The notes below the pieces were generated by a model. The model did no database searches. It was not told the DNA's origin and was given only the letters and a program-made list of their open reading frames with translations. The translations under genes were made by a program, and so were the position numbers. A stretch of DNA of 64,000 nucleotides, taken from contig JBEKFQ010000009.1 of the NCBI GenBank assembly GCA_050013235.1, positions 29,702-93,701 on the forward strand, written 5' to 3'. The DNA comes from RH-AL1 sp050013235. GTDB lineage: Bacteria > Pseudomonadota > Alphaproteobacteria > Rhizobiales > Beijerinckiaceae. The first letter of the stretch is position 1. Every line of letters starts with the position of its first letter. Below, in pieces: positions 1 through 8,211 of the stretch.

Positions 1-68
1 CGGAAAAATTGCAGCCGGCGCCCGCGCGTGTCATGGATCGCGTCCGATCTTCAGCCCCCATGGAAGCG

Positions 69-947
69 ATGCCCCGCGTGACGAAACCGCCCTTTCCCAA
101 AAAATCGTCCTCCGGCGGCAAGCCAGGGCCGCGCCAAGACGGCGAACGCCGCCCGGACCGGCAAACAGACCAACGCCCTGGACACGCTCCTCGCCAGCAA
201 GCCCAAACCAAGCAAGCCCATCGCTCGACTGGCAGCTCGGCCACATTGATCTACGGATTTCATGCGGCACGGGCCGCGCTGGTCGCCCGGCGGCGGCGCT
301 TTATCGCGCTGCTCGCCACCGAGGCCGCGGCGGCCAAACTCGCGCCGGAAATCGCCGAAGCCGGCCTCCAACCCCGCATCGTCACGGCGGACGACCTGAC
401 ACGGAGGCTCGGCGCCAATGCGGTCCATCAGGGCGTGCTACTCGAAGCTGGGCCGCTCGAGCCGATTGATCTCTCCGATATCGTGAGTCGGAGCGGCATC
501 GTTCTCGTGCTGGACCAAATTACCGATCCGCATAATGTCGGGGCGATCTTGCGCACCGCCGCGGCCTTTGCCGTGGATGCCTTGGTCACGACGTCCCGCC
601 ATGCCCCCGATTTCACCGGCGTGGTCGCGAAGACCGCGTCGGGCGGGCTCGATCACGTCCCGATTGCCGAAGTCACCAATCTCGCCCGCGCGCTCGAGGA
701 ATTGGGAGAAGCCGGCTATTTCCGCGTGGGACTCGATTCCGATGGCGAGGCGCCGCTCGAGACGCTCACCCTGCCCCGCCCCGTGGCCCTCGTGCTCGGC
801 GCGGAGGACAAGGGCCTGCGCCGGCTCACAAGAGAAAATTGCGATGCCATCGCCCGGCTCGACATGCCCGGCGCGATCAAAAGCCTCAATGTTTCCAACG
901 CTTGCGCCGTCGCGCTCACCCTGACCCGGCTCAAGCTCCAAAGCTGA
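69..947 (+). CDS. rlmB: SpoU/TrmH-family RNA 2'-O-ribose methyltransferase (RlmB-like)
   Basis: Predicted SAM-dependent methyltransferase that 2'-O-methylates a ribose in RNA; RlmB acts on G2251 of 23S rRNA. An N-terminal tail rich in Lys, Arg, Pro and Gln (about 60 residues) precedes a small substrate-binding domain starting near the IYGFHAARAAL motif. The C-terminal SpoU knot domain shows the three family motifs: DPHNVGAILRTAAAF, LVLGAEDKGL and IKSLNVSNACAVAL. Together these make the fold assignment secure; the exact target nucleotide is inference. The start is unclear: in-frame ATGs lie at 33, 60 and 69 and a TTG at 9, none with a convincing ribosome-binding site. I give the most downstream ATG. 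The gene is convergent with the small secreted protein at 1017-1385. Confidence 0.85.
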   Translation: MPRVTKPPFPKKSSSGGKPGPRQDGERRPDRQTDQRPGHAPRQQAQTKQAHRSTGSSATLIYGFHAARAALVARRRRFIALLATEAAAAKLAPEIAEAGLQPRIVTADDLTRRLGANAVHQGVLLEAGPLEPIDLSDIVSRSGIVLVLDQITDPHNVGAILRTAAAFAVDALVTTSRHAPDFTGVVAKTASGGLDHVPIAEVTNLARALEELGEAGYFRVGLDSDGEAPLETLTLPRPVALVLGAEDKGLRRLTRENCDAIARLDMPGAIKSLNVSNACAVALTLTRLKLQS

Positions 948-985
948 GAATCCTCTTTATCGAGAATACGAGCCTGGTCTCATCA

Positions 986-1006
986 CGAAAGCCGGTCCGG
1001 CTTTCG
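986..1006. terminator. Inverted repeat between convergent genes
   Basis: A perfect 10-bp stem (986-995 / 997-1006) around a single central T lies between the convergent methyltransferase gene and the small exported protein gene. No T-tract follows on either strand, so it is a possible bidirectional stop or mRNA 3' stabiliser rather than a classical intrinsic terminator. Confidence 0.4.
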
Positions 1007-1016
1007 CGAGATATGC

Positions 1017-1385
1017 TCAGGCGCCACAGGGCGGCGCGCCATAGACGACGCGCGGAATTTTGACGGCATGGCTTGGCCGGTGGCGGACATGGATGATCAG
1101 AGGATGCACGCAGGGTGGAAGAAATCCCACGTCAAAACCCTCTAAAATGGCCGGCGCGGCAACCGGCGCAATACCGGGCACCGGCAAAGGTCCAACACCA
1201 AACAACACGCCCCCGGCCTGACGTTCCACATGATCCTGACGCTTCACATGATAATGCGAAACATGCTTACCCGGCGAAAACCGGTTGGATGCCAATCGTC
1301 CAGAAGCCCAGGCCCCCGTCACCTCAAGCGCCGGGGCGACGGCAAGAATAGAGAGAAAAACGAGGAATCTAGACGAACGTCCCAT
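1017..1385 (-). CDS. Small secreted protein of unknown function
   Basis: A 122-residue protein that I do not recognise. It begins with a clear Sec signal peptide: a short basic start (MGRSSR), a hydrophobic core (about residues 7-20) and an A-W-A-S-G cleavage region near residue 28. The mature part is rich in Val, Pro, His and Gly with no catalytic motif. GGAG sits six bases before the ATG. A periplasmic or exported location is predicted. The signal peptide is the main reason to treat it as a real gene, since the overlapping frames show nothing comparable. Confidence 0.55.
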   Translation of the reverse strand: MGRSSRFLVFLSILAVAPALEVTGAWASGRLASNRFSPGKHVSHYHVKRQDHVERQAGGVLFGVGPLPVPGIAPVAAPAILEGFDVGFLPPCVHPLIIHVRHRPSHAVKIPRVVYGAPPCGA

Positions 1386-1791
1386 GGTTGCTCCATCGAC
1401 GCGAAGACCGCTGTCTTTTAAAAAGAAAACTCAACCGCAAGATCCCATCCGTTCAATTGGGCGGCAGGGATCTCGCCATGGACCCGGAGGATCGCCAGAC
1501 CAAGGGAGTATTTAAACGAGTTCTTTTGGAAACGACATGGGAAAGGCGATTGAATTGTCCGTATGCCTAACGGGCTCCACGGCAATCCATTCGAATTCTG
1601 GCGACGCGTCTTACCCGAGGCTTTCACGCCTCGCGCCGATTCCCTGGTATTTTCTTCAAAACCTTGTTTCTCATGGCTTTGCCTTGATCACAAGGTCTTG
1701 CGAGCGTGACGTTTGCAAACATATCGAAAAAGGCAAGCCGGCCTACGCCGGCATGAAATGTGCCGGTAAAATCGGCGTCGAGGAGGGGCAA
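1386..1791. other. Intergenic region, no gene recognised
   Basis: A 406-bp gap between the divergent exported-protein gene and the DUF485 gene. An open frame runs through part of it in phase with the DUF485 protein, but its residues look unlike that family and the true start is the GTG at 1792. The region should hold promoters for both flanking genes; I cannot point to a definite -35/-10 pair. Confidence 0.5.
1781..1787 (+). promoter_or_regulatory. Strong ribosome-binding site that sets the DUF485 start
   Basis: The purine run AGGAGGG ends four bases before GTG 1792 and is the best Shine-Dalgarno match in the area. It argues for the GTG start over the upstream ATG at 1537, and it gives the usual DUF485 length of about 100 residues. 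Confidence 0.7.
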
Positions 1792-2097
1792 GTGACAGCG
1801 GACATAGAAAACAAAATTGTCGTCAATCCGAAATTCCAGCGTCTTGTCAGGACACGGCAAGCTTATGCCTGGTCCATGTCTGCGATCATGCTGATAATCT
1901 ATTTCGGTTATATTTTAGTTGTCGCCTATGACAAACCACTTCTCGCGCAAAAAATTGGCGGCGGGACGACATCGTTCGGGATACTCGTCGGCCTGGGCGT
2001 GATCCTCTCCGCAATCGTCCTCACCGCGATTTACGTCGCCATCGCCAACAGCAAATTCGATGCCTTGGCGGCCGACCTTAAGCAGGATTTGATTTGA
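1792..2097 (+). CDS. DUF485 inner-membrane protein (YjcH-like), partner of acetate symporter
   Basis: A 101-residue protein with two transmembrane segments (about residues 25-45 and 58-82) and the typical DUF485 entry motif (NPKFQRLVRTRQ) followed by a Tyr/Ala-rich helix. DUF485 genes such as E. coli yjcH sit directly ahead of actP; here the stop overlaps the symporter start by 4 bp (ATGA), which implies translational coupling. The molecular role is not established; a helper or small subunit for acetate uptake is the common guess. The GTG start at 1792 is chosen because of the AGGAGGG site and family length. Confidence 0.85.
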   Translation: MTADIENKIVVNPKFQRLVRTRQAYAWSMSAIMLIIYFGYILVVAYDKPLLAQKIGGGTTSFGILVGLGVILSAIVLTAIYVAIANSKFDALAADLKQDLI

Positions 2098-3794
2098 TGG
2101 CGCGCCTTACCCCTTACGCACTTCTCTCCGCGATCGCGGTCGCCTTCACCGGTAGTAGTCCCGCCTGGGCGGCGGGCGCACTGGAAGGCGCCGTCATCAA
2201 GCAAGCGATCAATCTGCCGGCGATCGTCATGTTCATCGCCTTCGTCGCGCTGACGCTTTATATTACTTATCGCGCGGCGACCGCCACGCGATCCGCTTCG
2301 GATTTCTACGCCGCCGGCGGTCAGGTATCGGGCTTGCAGAACGGTCTTGCCATTGCCGGAGACTATATGTCGGCGGCCTCTTTCCTGGGTATTTCCGGCC
2401 TTGTGTACAAGAGCGGCTACGATGGGCTGATTTATTCGATCGGGTTTCTCGTCGGCTGGCCCATCGTCCTCTTCCTCATTGCGGAACCCTTACGGAACCT
2501 CGGCAGATTCACCTTTGCCGACGTTGCCTCGTTCCGGCTTGCGCAGACGCCCGTCCGAATCATGTCGGCGATCGGCACCCTGGTCGTCGTCGCGTTCTAT
2601 TTGATCGCGCAGATGGTCGGCGCGGGCCAACTCATCCAACTGCTGTTCGGTCTCGAATATCTCTACGCGGTTGTCGTCGTCGGCGTTCTCATGATCATTT
2701 ATGTCGCCTTCGGCGGCATGAAAGCGACGACTTGGGTTCAGATCATCAAAGCTTGTCTCCTGCTCTTCGGGGCTAGCGTCATGGCTTTGTTGGTTCTCAT
2801 CAAGTTCAACTTCAGCCCGAACGAGATGTTCGCCGCCGCCGTGAAGATCCATCCTTCGGGCGATGCCATCATGGCGCCCGGCGGTTTCGTTTCCAACCCC
2901 GTCTCGACGATTTCGCTCGGCGTGGCCCTCATCTTCGGAACGGCCGGTCTGCCGCACATTCTCATGCGCTTCTTTACGGTGGCGGATGCGAAGGCGGCGC
3001 GAAAATCGGTTCTCTTCGCGACCGGCTTCATCGGCTATTTCTACATCTTGACCTTCATCATCGGTTTCGGAGCGATAACGCTGCTGATGAACGATCCGAG
3101 CTTCTTTAAAGTCAACGCGGCCGGTACGTTCGACAAGCTTACGGATCTGATCGGCGGACCGAACATGCCGGCGGTCGCGCTTTCCCGCGCGCTCGGCGGC
3201 TCGTTGTTCTTCGGCTTCATCTCGGCGGTGGCCTTTGCGACCATTCTCGCGGTGGTCGCCGGGCTCACCTTGTCGGCGGCGTCGGCGATCAGCCACGACC
3301 TCTATGCCTCGGTCATTGCAAAAGGCCGCACAACCGAGAAACACGAAGTCAATATCTCTAAGATCTCGGCGGTGATCATCGGTATCATTGCGATCTACCT
3401 CGGCTATGTCTTCGAAAAACAGAACGTCGCCTTCATGGTCGGTCTGGCTTTCGCGGTCGCCGCAAGCTGTAACTTCCCTGTTTTGCTCATGTCGATGATG
3501 TGGCGGGGGACGACGACCAATGGCGCCGTCGCCGGCGGGCTGCTCGGGTTGGTCAGCGCCGTGGTCATGGTGGTGCTGAGCAAGGCCGTCTGGGTCACGA
3601 CCTTCGGCCATAAGGAAGCGATCTTTCCCTACGACAACCCGGCATTATTCTCGATGTTGCTGGCGTTCGCTGGGATTTACGTGTTCTCGGTGATCGACCG
3701 GAGCAAGCGGGCCGATTTGGAGCGAGCCGCATTCAACGCGCAATTTGTGCGTTCCGAAACAGGCATCGGCGCATCGGGTGCGCAAGCGCACTAA
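2094..3794 (+). CDS. actP: Cation/acetate symporter (ActP-like, SSS family)
   Basis: A 566-residue sodium:solute symporter predicted to import acetate and related short carboxylates with a cation. It has a possible signal peptide (residues 1-27, ending S-P-A-W-A-A) as in E. coli ActP, then about 13 transmembrane helices. Family marks include SASDFYAAGGQVSGLQNG near residue 65 and GTAGLPHILMRFFTVADA around residue 283. The gene overlaps the DUF485 gene by 4 bp, the same pairing as yjcH-actP. The acetate kinase module at 34.4-37 kb points to active acetate turnover in this organism, though the two loci are far apart. Confidence 0.92.
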   Translation: MMARLTPYALLSAIAVAFTGSSPAWAAGALEGAVIKQAINLPAIVMFIAFVALTLYITYRAATATRSASDFYAAGGQVSGLQNGLAIAGDYMSAASFLGISGLVYKSGYDGLIYSIGFLVGWPIVLFLIAEPLRNLGRFTFADVASFRLAQTPVRIMSAIGTLVVVAFYLIAQMVGAGQLIQLLFGLEYLYAVVVVGVLMIIYVAFGGMKATTWVQIIKACLLLFGASVMALLVLIKFNFSPNEMFAAAVKIHPSGDAIMAPGGFVSNPVSTISLGVALIFGTAGLPHILMRFFTVADAKAARKSVLFATGFIGYFYILTFIIGFGAITLLMNDPSFFKVNAAGTFDKLTDLIGGPNMPAVALSRALGGSLFFGFISAVAFATILAVVAGLTLSAASAISHDLYASVIAKGRTTEKHEVNISKISAVIIGIIAIYLGYVFEKQNVAFMVGLAFAVAASCNFPVLLMSMMWRGTTTNGAVAGGLLGLVSAVVMVVLSKAVWVTTFGHKEAIFPYDNPALFSMLLAFAGIYVFSVIDRSKRADLERAAFNAQFVRSETGIGASGAQAH

Positions 3795-3802
3795 AACACC
3801 TC

Positions 3803-3827
3803 CCACCTGGGTGAAATACCCAGGTGG
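3803..3827. terminator. Perfect hairpin downstream of actP
   Basis: Ten-base arms (3803-3812 and 3818-3827) enclose a GAAAT loop nine bases after the actP stop. It is followed by GAAAAACC rather than a T-run, so it could be a weak terminator or an mRNA 3'-end stabiliser. Confidence 0.5.
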
Positions 3828-3871
3828 AAAAACCTCCGCCTCGATACGTCGAGTGCGCCCGGTCAAGCAAC

Positions 3872-3898
3872 AAGATGCCATGCATTGCATGGCATCTT
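3872..3898. repeat. Near-perfect 27-bp palindrome
   Basis: Thirteen-base arms (3872-3884 and 3886-3898) flank a single T. It lies between actP and the terminator of the opposing gene. Its role is unknown: a second terminator arm, a dimeric protein-binding site, or a mobile-element footprint. Confidence 0.55.
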
Positions 3899-3974
3899 TC
3901 CCATGGAGCGAGCGCGTTCGAAAGGCGCGGCAATCCACGAGGCCGGTTACTGGCAACGTTCGTCACCAGGCACA

Positions 3975-4007
3975 AAAAAAGGCCCTGCGGGATGCAGGGC
4001 CTTTTTT
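3975..4007. terminator. Bidirectional intrinsic terminator
   Basis: An A-tract, the GC arm GGCCCTGC (3981-3988), a 5-base loop, the arm GCAGGGCC (3994-4001) and a T-tract (4002-4007). It is positioned to stop transcription of the minus-strand gene that ends at 4027, and could also work for plus-strand read-through from actP. Confidence 0.85.
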
Positions 4008-4026
4008 GACGATGTGCCGGCGGGAA

Positions 4027-4371
4027 TTAGCCGCAGGGGTGGCCATAGCGGTCGAAATAGGCGCCAGCATAGCCATCCCAGCGGCATCCGCCCGACGGCG
4101 GTGGCGGCGGCGGGGCATAATAGGCCGGCGCCGGAGGATAATAGCCGGGCGGCGGCGGATAACCGTAATAATAACCTGGGCCATAAGCCCCGGCAGCCGC
4201 GCTACCGGCGAGTACGCCAAGCGCCGTGCCGCCGATAATGCCCGCGGCAACCGCGCCACCCCCCCCCGCGGCGGCAGGTGTGATAGCCCCCGCAAGGGCG
4301 GCGGCGCCAAGACTCACGACAAGGCCGGCCTTGACCAGCGTTCCAGCTTTCTTGAACAAGATCCCCTCCAA
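4027..4371 (-). CDS. Gly/Ala- and Pro/Tyr-rich exported protein
   Basis: A protein of up to 114 residues with a signal peptide (hydrophobic core about residues 16-30, cleavage near T-P-A-A-A-G). A glycine-zipper-like Gly/Ala stretch, typical of small envelope proteins, follows. A Pro/Tyr-rich segment with PPPP runs comes next, and the C-terminus (CRWDGYAGAYFDRYGHPCG) contains two Cys. Small proteins of this build are common in Rhizobiales and are usually of unknown function. The start is uncertain: the frame opens with TTG at 4371, but the GGAGGGG just inside it could serve a second TTG at 4359. The strong terminator just beyond the stop supports it being expressed. Confidence 0.65.
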   Translation of the reverse strand: MEGILFKKAGTLVKAGLVVSLGAAALAGAITPAAAGGGGAVAAGIIGGTALGVLAGSAAAGAYGPGYYYGYPPPPGYYPPAPAYYAPPPPPPSGGCRWDGYAGAYFDRYGHPCG

Positions 4372-4679
4372 AAAGGCGCTCCGAGACGAGCGGTGTCAGG
4401 CAGTGTATCGGGTCGGTTCCGCCCCGGTCGAACGAGCGACTCGGAGACGTCCCAATGAGAAAACCACCATAAAACTACGGCAAGGTTAAGACCGCCCCAA
4501 AGGAACATTTGCAACACGGCGCGGAGGCTGGTAGCTCCTTGTCAGTCTTGAGGCTCGTGGAATCGCATGGGCGGCAAGGCAACACCGTTTAAATCCATGG
4601 CGTGTTAAATCCATGGCGCGCAAATTGTTCCCCGCAAAGACCGCTCGGTCCGGACGGAGAACGGGCCCAAGCGCCCGAA
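4372..4679. other. Intergenic region ahead of tRNA-Thr, with a short tandem repeat
   Basis: A gap of 308 bases without a recognisable gene. It contains a 14-bp sequence (TTAAATCCATGGCG) present twice, at 4589-4602 and 4605-4618, about 60-90 bases before the tRNA. This should be the promoter region of the tRNA gene and of the minus-strand exported protein. Confidence 0.5.
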
Positions 4680-4755
4680 GCCGGTTTAGCTCAGTTGGTA
4701 GAGCAACTGATTTGTAATCAGTAGGTCGCGGGTTCGACTCCTGCAACCGGCACCA
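4680..4755 (+). tRNA. tRNA-Thr (anticodon TGT)
   Basis: A complete 76-nt cloverleaf. The acceptor stem GCCGGTT (4680-4686) pairs with AACCGGC (4745-4751); D-arm TAGCTCAGTTGGTAGAGC; anticodon stem ACTGA/TCAGT with loop TTTGTAA giving anticodon TGT (reads ACA); T-arm loop GGTTCGACTCC; discriminator A 4752 and an encoded CCA at 4753-4755. It marks the left edge of a stretch with decayed mobile DNA, and tRNA 3' ends are common integration sites. Confidence 0.95.
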
Positions 4756-5516
4756 TCTAACATACTTATATCGTTAATGTTTTTTGTACCGCGTCAAATG
4801 CTAGAGTCTTAGCTTGGCGCGCTGGTGACTATATGGTGACCTCCTAGGGGCGCCCTCCCCGAAATATCCGTTTTGAAGCCGATTTCCCCGGCCATGTATG
4901 CTTATATATAAGCCATTGAAATTGCATATTTTCTGATATCGTCTCCGGCGGTCTATATCGTCAAGAAGGCTCTAGCGGCGACAGGAGATCACATGGCCGT
5001 TTTTGACCAACTCCGGATCACCAGCGCCTCTCCCCCAAAGGGATCTATCCCCAACCGGGCGCTTCAGGCGCCGCCTCGCCGAGGCTTTGCGGCTGCGGAT
5101 TCAGCTCTTAAACGCGAGTAGCGCAGGCGTTGCGTTAAACCGGACACGCCAGCGGTGGGTCAAGACCGGGGAAAAAGACGAAAAGGAGCTTCGCCAGATC
5201 CCGGTACGATCGCGGCGCTGGTGATGGCAGGATGATGCTGGAAAGACATATTTGTCGCTCAAATATGGCGCAATGCCCCTTGAGCTCGCTCCAGGTATGT
5301 TTCGGCGTGCAAATTTGGGTCTGACGCAATCTCGATGATGTTAGGCACGCTCATGCCACGCCGATAAGCCTGGCTTCGCCATTTTTAGCTTGTTGACTTG
5401 CCCCTCGGTCTGACCGTTTGACCATGGCATGATGTGGAACAGCCCTCGACCCTGCATCGAAGGGGCCTATCGTGGTCAAGCAACCGCAACTTTCGCGACC
5501 ACGAGAGAAGATTCTT
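4756..5516. other. Gene-poor stretch after the tRNA
   Basis: About 760 bp between tRNA-Thr and the broken IS110 transposase. It is visibly more AT-rich at first (4756-4940). Only short frames without family resemblance are present. A direct repeat GGTGAC-TATAT-GGTGAC sits near 4825-4842. The last part (about 5430-5516) is probably the left flank of the IS110 element. I find no integrase. Confidence 0.5.
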
Positions 5517-6013
5517 ATGGAGCAAAAAATCACCACGATCGGACTGGATTTGGCGAAGCCGGTCTTCCAGGTTCACGCCATTGCTGATGACGGGAGCGTT
5601 GTCGCGCGACGTGCCTTACGACGGTCGCAGGTTCTGGACTTCTTCCGAAAACTGGATCCTTGCCTTTTGGGATTGGAAGCCTGTGGCAGCGCGCACTTCT
5701 AGACACACGCGATCCAGTCCATGGGCCATACGATCCGTATGATGCCACCAGCTTATGTCAAAGCATACGTAGCCGACGACGCCGATGCCGAGGCAATCTG
5801 TGAGGCCGTGATGCGTCCGGCCATGCGCTTCGTTCCGATCAAGTCCTCGGACGAACAGGCGGCGGGCATGGCCCTCAAGACCCGGAACCTCCTTTTCGTC
5901 AGCGCAGCCAAACCACCAAAGCTCTGCGCTAACATATGGCCGAAATGGGGATCGTGGCTACGACCGGGATGACCAGCATCGCAAAGCTTATCGCGATCCT
6001 TCGCGATGTCTGA
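5517..6013 (+). pseudogene. Broken IS110-family transposase
   Basis: The frame opens with the IS110 DEDD-type start (MEQKITTIGLDLAKPVFQVH), then LRRSQVLDFFRKL and the GLEACGSAH motif. It is cut by TAG at 5700-5702, where relatives have Trp. The same frame resumes with GHTIRMMPPAYVKAYV and DADAEAICEA, but lacks the usual few residues before DDADAE. Near 5893 the reading frame shifts: RQRSQTTKALR and MAEMGIVATTGMTSIAKL are found in the next frame, with another in-frame TAA between them, and a stop at 6011-6013. The C-terminal Transposase_20 half is missing. It is inactive and abuts a truncated substrate-binding-protein gene. Confidence 0.85.
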
Positions 6014-6430
6014 AGAATACGCGATTGCACGGAAACCCCGGCGGCAGGCCGTGCGATCTTATCGGCTGACGTAAAATCCCGCGGAGTCTTAATGTTCGCT
6101 TTGTTGGTGCGCAGGTAGTTAGGCTGAGCCCCGAGCGCGCCCACAATCTTAACTTCGAGCTTTGTGCCAAGGGTCCGGTCCCAAACCGTAAGGAAGGGGC
6201 CAATCCCCGCGCCTGCAATATCGATTGCACCCGACAGCAACGCATCGTTCACGGCGCCGCCGCCCTCGAGCCACGATATTTGATAAGCAACCTTAGAGGC
6301 CTTCAGGTCGACGCCGGCCGGCGCGGATTCTTTTTCCAACATTTCGATCCATAATAAAAGAAAATCGTGGTTGGAGCCGTCCGTCAGAGATGGTTCACGG
6401 CTTTTGCGCGCAGAGACAATTAATTGCTGT
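6011..6430 (-). pseudogene. Fragment of an ABC transporter substrate-binding protein (NMT1/SsuA-like)
   Basis: On the minus strand an open frame reads SNHDFLLLWIEMLEKES, then ISWLEGGGAVNDALLSGAID, then ADKIARPAAGVSVQSRILQ. This is the N-terminal lobe of a periplasmic binding protein of the nitrate/sulfonate/taurine type. It has no clear start or signal peptide and ends abruptly where the IS110 remnant begins, so both ends are lost. It is not a copy of the intact binding protein at 9622-10602; the residues differ. It probably is the relic of another importer disrupted by the IS. Confidence 0.7.
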
Positions 6431-6783
6431 CCCCCCGGCCTCTGTCGGTCAAAGATGCGCCCGCGCGTTGGAGTTCAGGTGGGATCGTGTCGCCAGCGGA
6501 ATTGAAGTTGTTCGAAAGCGGCGGCGTTCCGCCGGCCTTCTCAAACGATGACGAAGTAATCCGCATTTCAGCTTGCACGCCGCGACTAAACGGCCGCGCT
6601 GCATCCACAATACGCACCGTTATCGAAGGTCACCGTCTACGTCGATGGCGTTCATCTCACCAACATCCAGCTCACCCGCACGAATATCATTCAGCTTGCA
6701 TTCCCGGCGGCTACGACCGCGTCGATTTCCCTGAACCATTCTGCTGGAAGTATCCGGCACGGAAGCCTGAAGTTTAGCAGAAA
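6431..6783. other. Intergenic region ahead of the amidase operon
   Basis: About 350 bp without a convincing gene. A short frame around 6628-6780 reads KVTVYVDGVHLTNIQLT and may be a decayed coding remnant that I cannot assign. The promoter of the amidase/ABC operon is expected here. Confidence 0.4.
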
Positions 6784-8211
6784 GTGAGCATCGCTTTGAA
6801 TGGCACGCCCCAGTTCGATTCATCGCGAGACCTGCACAGCTTCACGGCGCGCGAACTCGAGAGCCTTTACCGCTCCAAGGCACTATCTCCCGTTGAGGTG
6901 ACCACCGCCATCTTGGATCGTATCGAGCGTCTGGAGCCTGCCGTTAACGCTTTCGCACTCCTCGACCGCGAAAGCGCAATTGCGGCGGCGAAAAAGTCCG
7001 AACTCCGTTGGCGCAATGGCGAGGCGCTGGGGCTTGCGGATAGCGTTCCAGCAGCCCTTAAGGATCTTCTCTGGGTCAAGGGTTGGCCGACGCTGCGCGG
7101 CAGCCGCGCCATCGATCCAAATCAGGCGTGGACCGAGGATTCGCCTGCCGCCGCCCGGTTACGCGAGGGCGGCGCGATCTTGCTTGGTAAAACGACGACG
7201 TCCGAGTTCGGCTGGAAAGGGCTTGCCGACAGTCCGTTGACCGGCATCACGCGCAACCCCTGGGATCTCCGCCGGACGCCGGGCGGCAGCAGCGGTGGTG
7301 CCGCGGTCGCCGCGGCGCTTGGCTTCGGCCCGTTTCAGGTCGCGACCGATGGCGGGGGCTCGACGCGTCTTCCCGCGTCATTTTCTGGCGTCTTCGGCTT
7401 CAAGCCAACTTTCGGACTGATACCCGTCTATCCCTCCGCCCATACCGGCACGCTGTTCCACATCGCCCCACTGACGCGCACGGTGTCCGACGCCGCTTCC
7501 CTGCTAGACATCATCGCCAAGCCAGATCCCCGCGACTGGCATGCGGCACCCTATCGACCGGCCGGCTGGCAAAACGTGCTTGACGCCGGCGTGAAAGGGC
7601 TTCGCGTCGCATTCAGCCCTACGCTTGGTCATGCCAAGGTCGATCCCGAGATCGCGGCGGCCGTCACCTCGGCAGCCCATCTTCTGGCAGAGCATGGTGC
7701 TATTGTCGAAGAGGCGGACCCGGGCATCGAAGATCCGCATCCGGTTTTCCGCATCTTGTGGTTTGCCGCCGCGGCGCAGCTCTTGGCCGGCCTGCCGAAA
7801 GGGAAGCGCGACCTTGTCGAACCCGGCTTGCAAAAAGCCGCCGCCGAAGGCCGGCGCATCGACGCCGTCACCTATCTCGGGGCACTACAAGAGCGTGAGG
7901 CACTCGGCCGAAAGCTCTCGCTGTTTCATCAATCGTTCGACCTTTTGATAACGCCAACGACAGCGCAGACAGCGCCATACGCCGAAGCAGCGGACCCCGG
8001 CATCACGGATAGGCCGATCCCGTCCCCCTTTACCTATCCCTTCAATCTCACCCAGCAGCCCGCGGCCTCCGTTCCGGTTGGGCTGACGGCGGCGGGGCTC
8101 CCGATCGGGCTGCAGTTGATTGGCGCGAAATATCGTGACGAATTTGTCCTGCAGGCGGCGCGCGTGCTGGAATTAGCGCGCCCGTTCGCTCGCCCGGCGG
8201 ACCCGCTGTGA
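6784..8211 (+). CDS. Amidase (amidase-signature family)
   Basis: A 475-residue hydrolase of the amidase-signature family, which cleaves carboxamide bonds through a Ser-cisSer-Lys triad. All three are visible: Lys93 in ALKDLLWVKG, Ser169 in TPGGSSGGAA and the nucleophile Ser193 in DGGGSTRLPA, with the family spacing of 24 between the two serines. The GTG start is the first in frame. The next gene, also an amidase, overlaps its stop by 4 bp, and an ABC importer follows, so the enzyme likely acts on an imported amide, ureide or similar nitrogen source. The exact substrate cannot be read from the sequence. No signal peptide, so cytoplasmic. Confidence 0.88.
   Translation: MSIALNGTPQFDSSRDLHSFTARELESLYRSKALSPVEVTTAILDRIERLEPAVNAFALLDRESAIAAAKKSELRWRNGEALGLADSVPAALKDLLWVKGWPTLRGSRAIDPNQAWTEDSPAAARLREGGAILLGKTTTSEFGWKGLADSPLTGITRNPWDLRRTPGGSSGGAAVAAALGFGPFQVATDGGGSTRLPASFSGVFGFKPTFGLIPVYPSAHTGTLFHIAPLTRTVSDAASLLDIIAKPDPRDWHAAPYRPAGWQNVLDAGVKGLRVAFSPTLGHAKVDPEIAAAVTSAAHLLAEHGAIVEEADPGIEDPHPVFRILWFAAAAQLLAGLPKGKRDLVEPGLQKAAAEGRRIDAVTYLGALQEREALGRKLSLFHQSFDLLITPTTAQTAPYAEAADPGITDRPIPSPFTYPFNLTQQPAASVPVGLTAAGLPIGLQLIGAKYRDEFVLQAARVLELARPFARPADPL

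Noticed and set aside
2490..3611. Long open frame antisense to the acetate symporter
   Set aside because: Composition (Arg/Asp/Glu/His-rich) is that of a shadow frame in high-GC DNA; the sense strand encodes a clear symporter.
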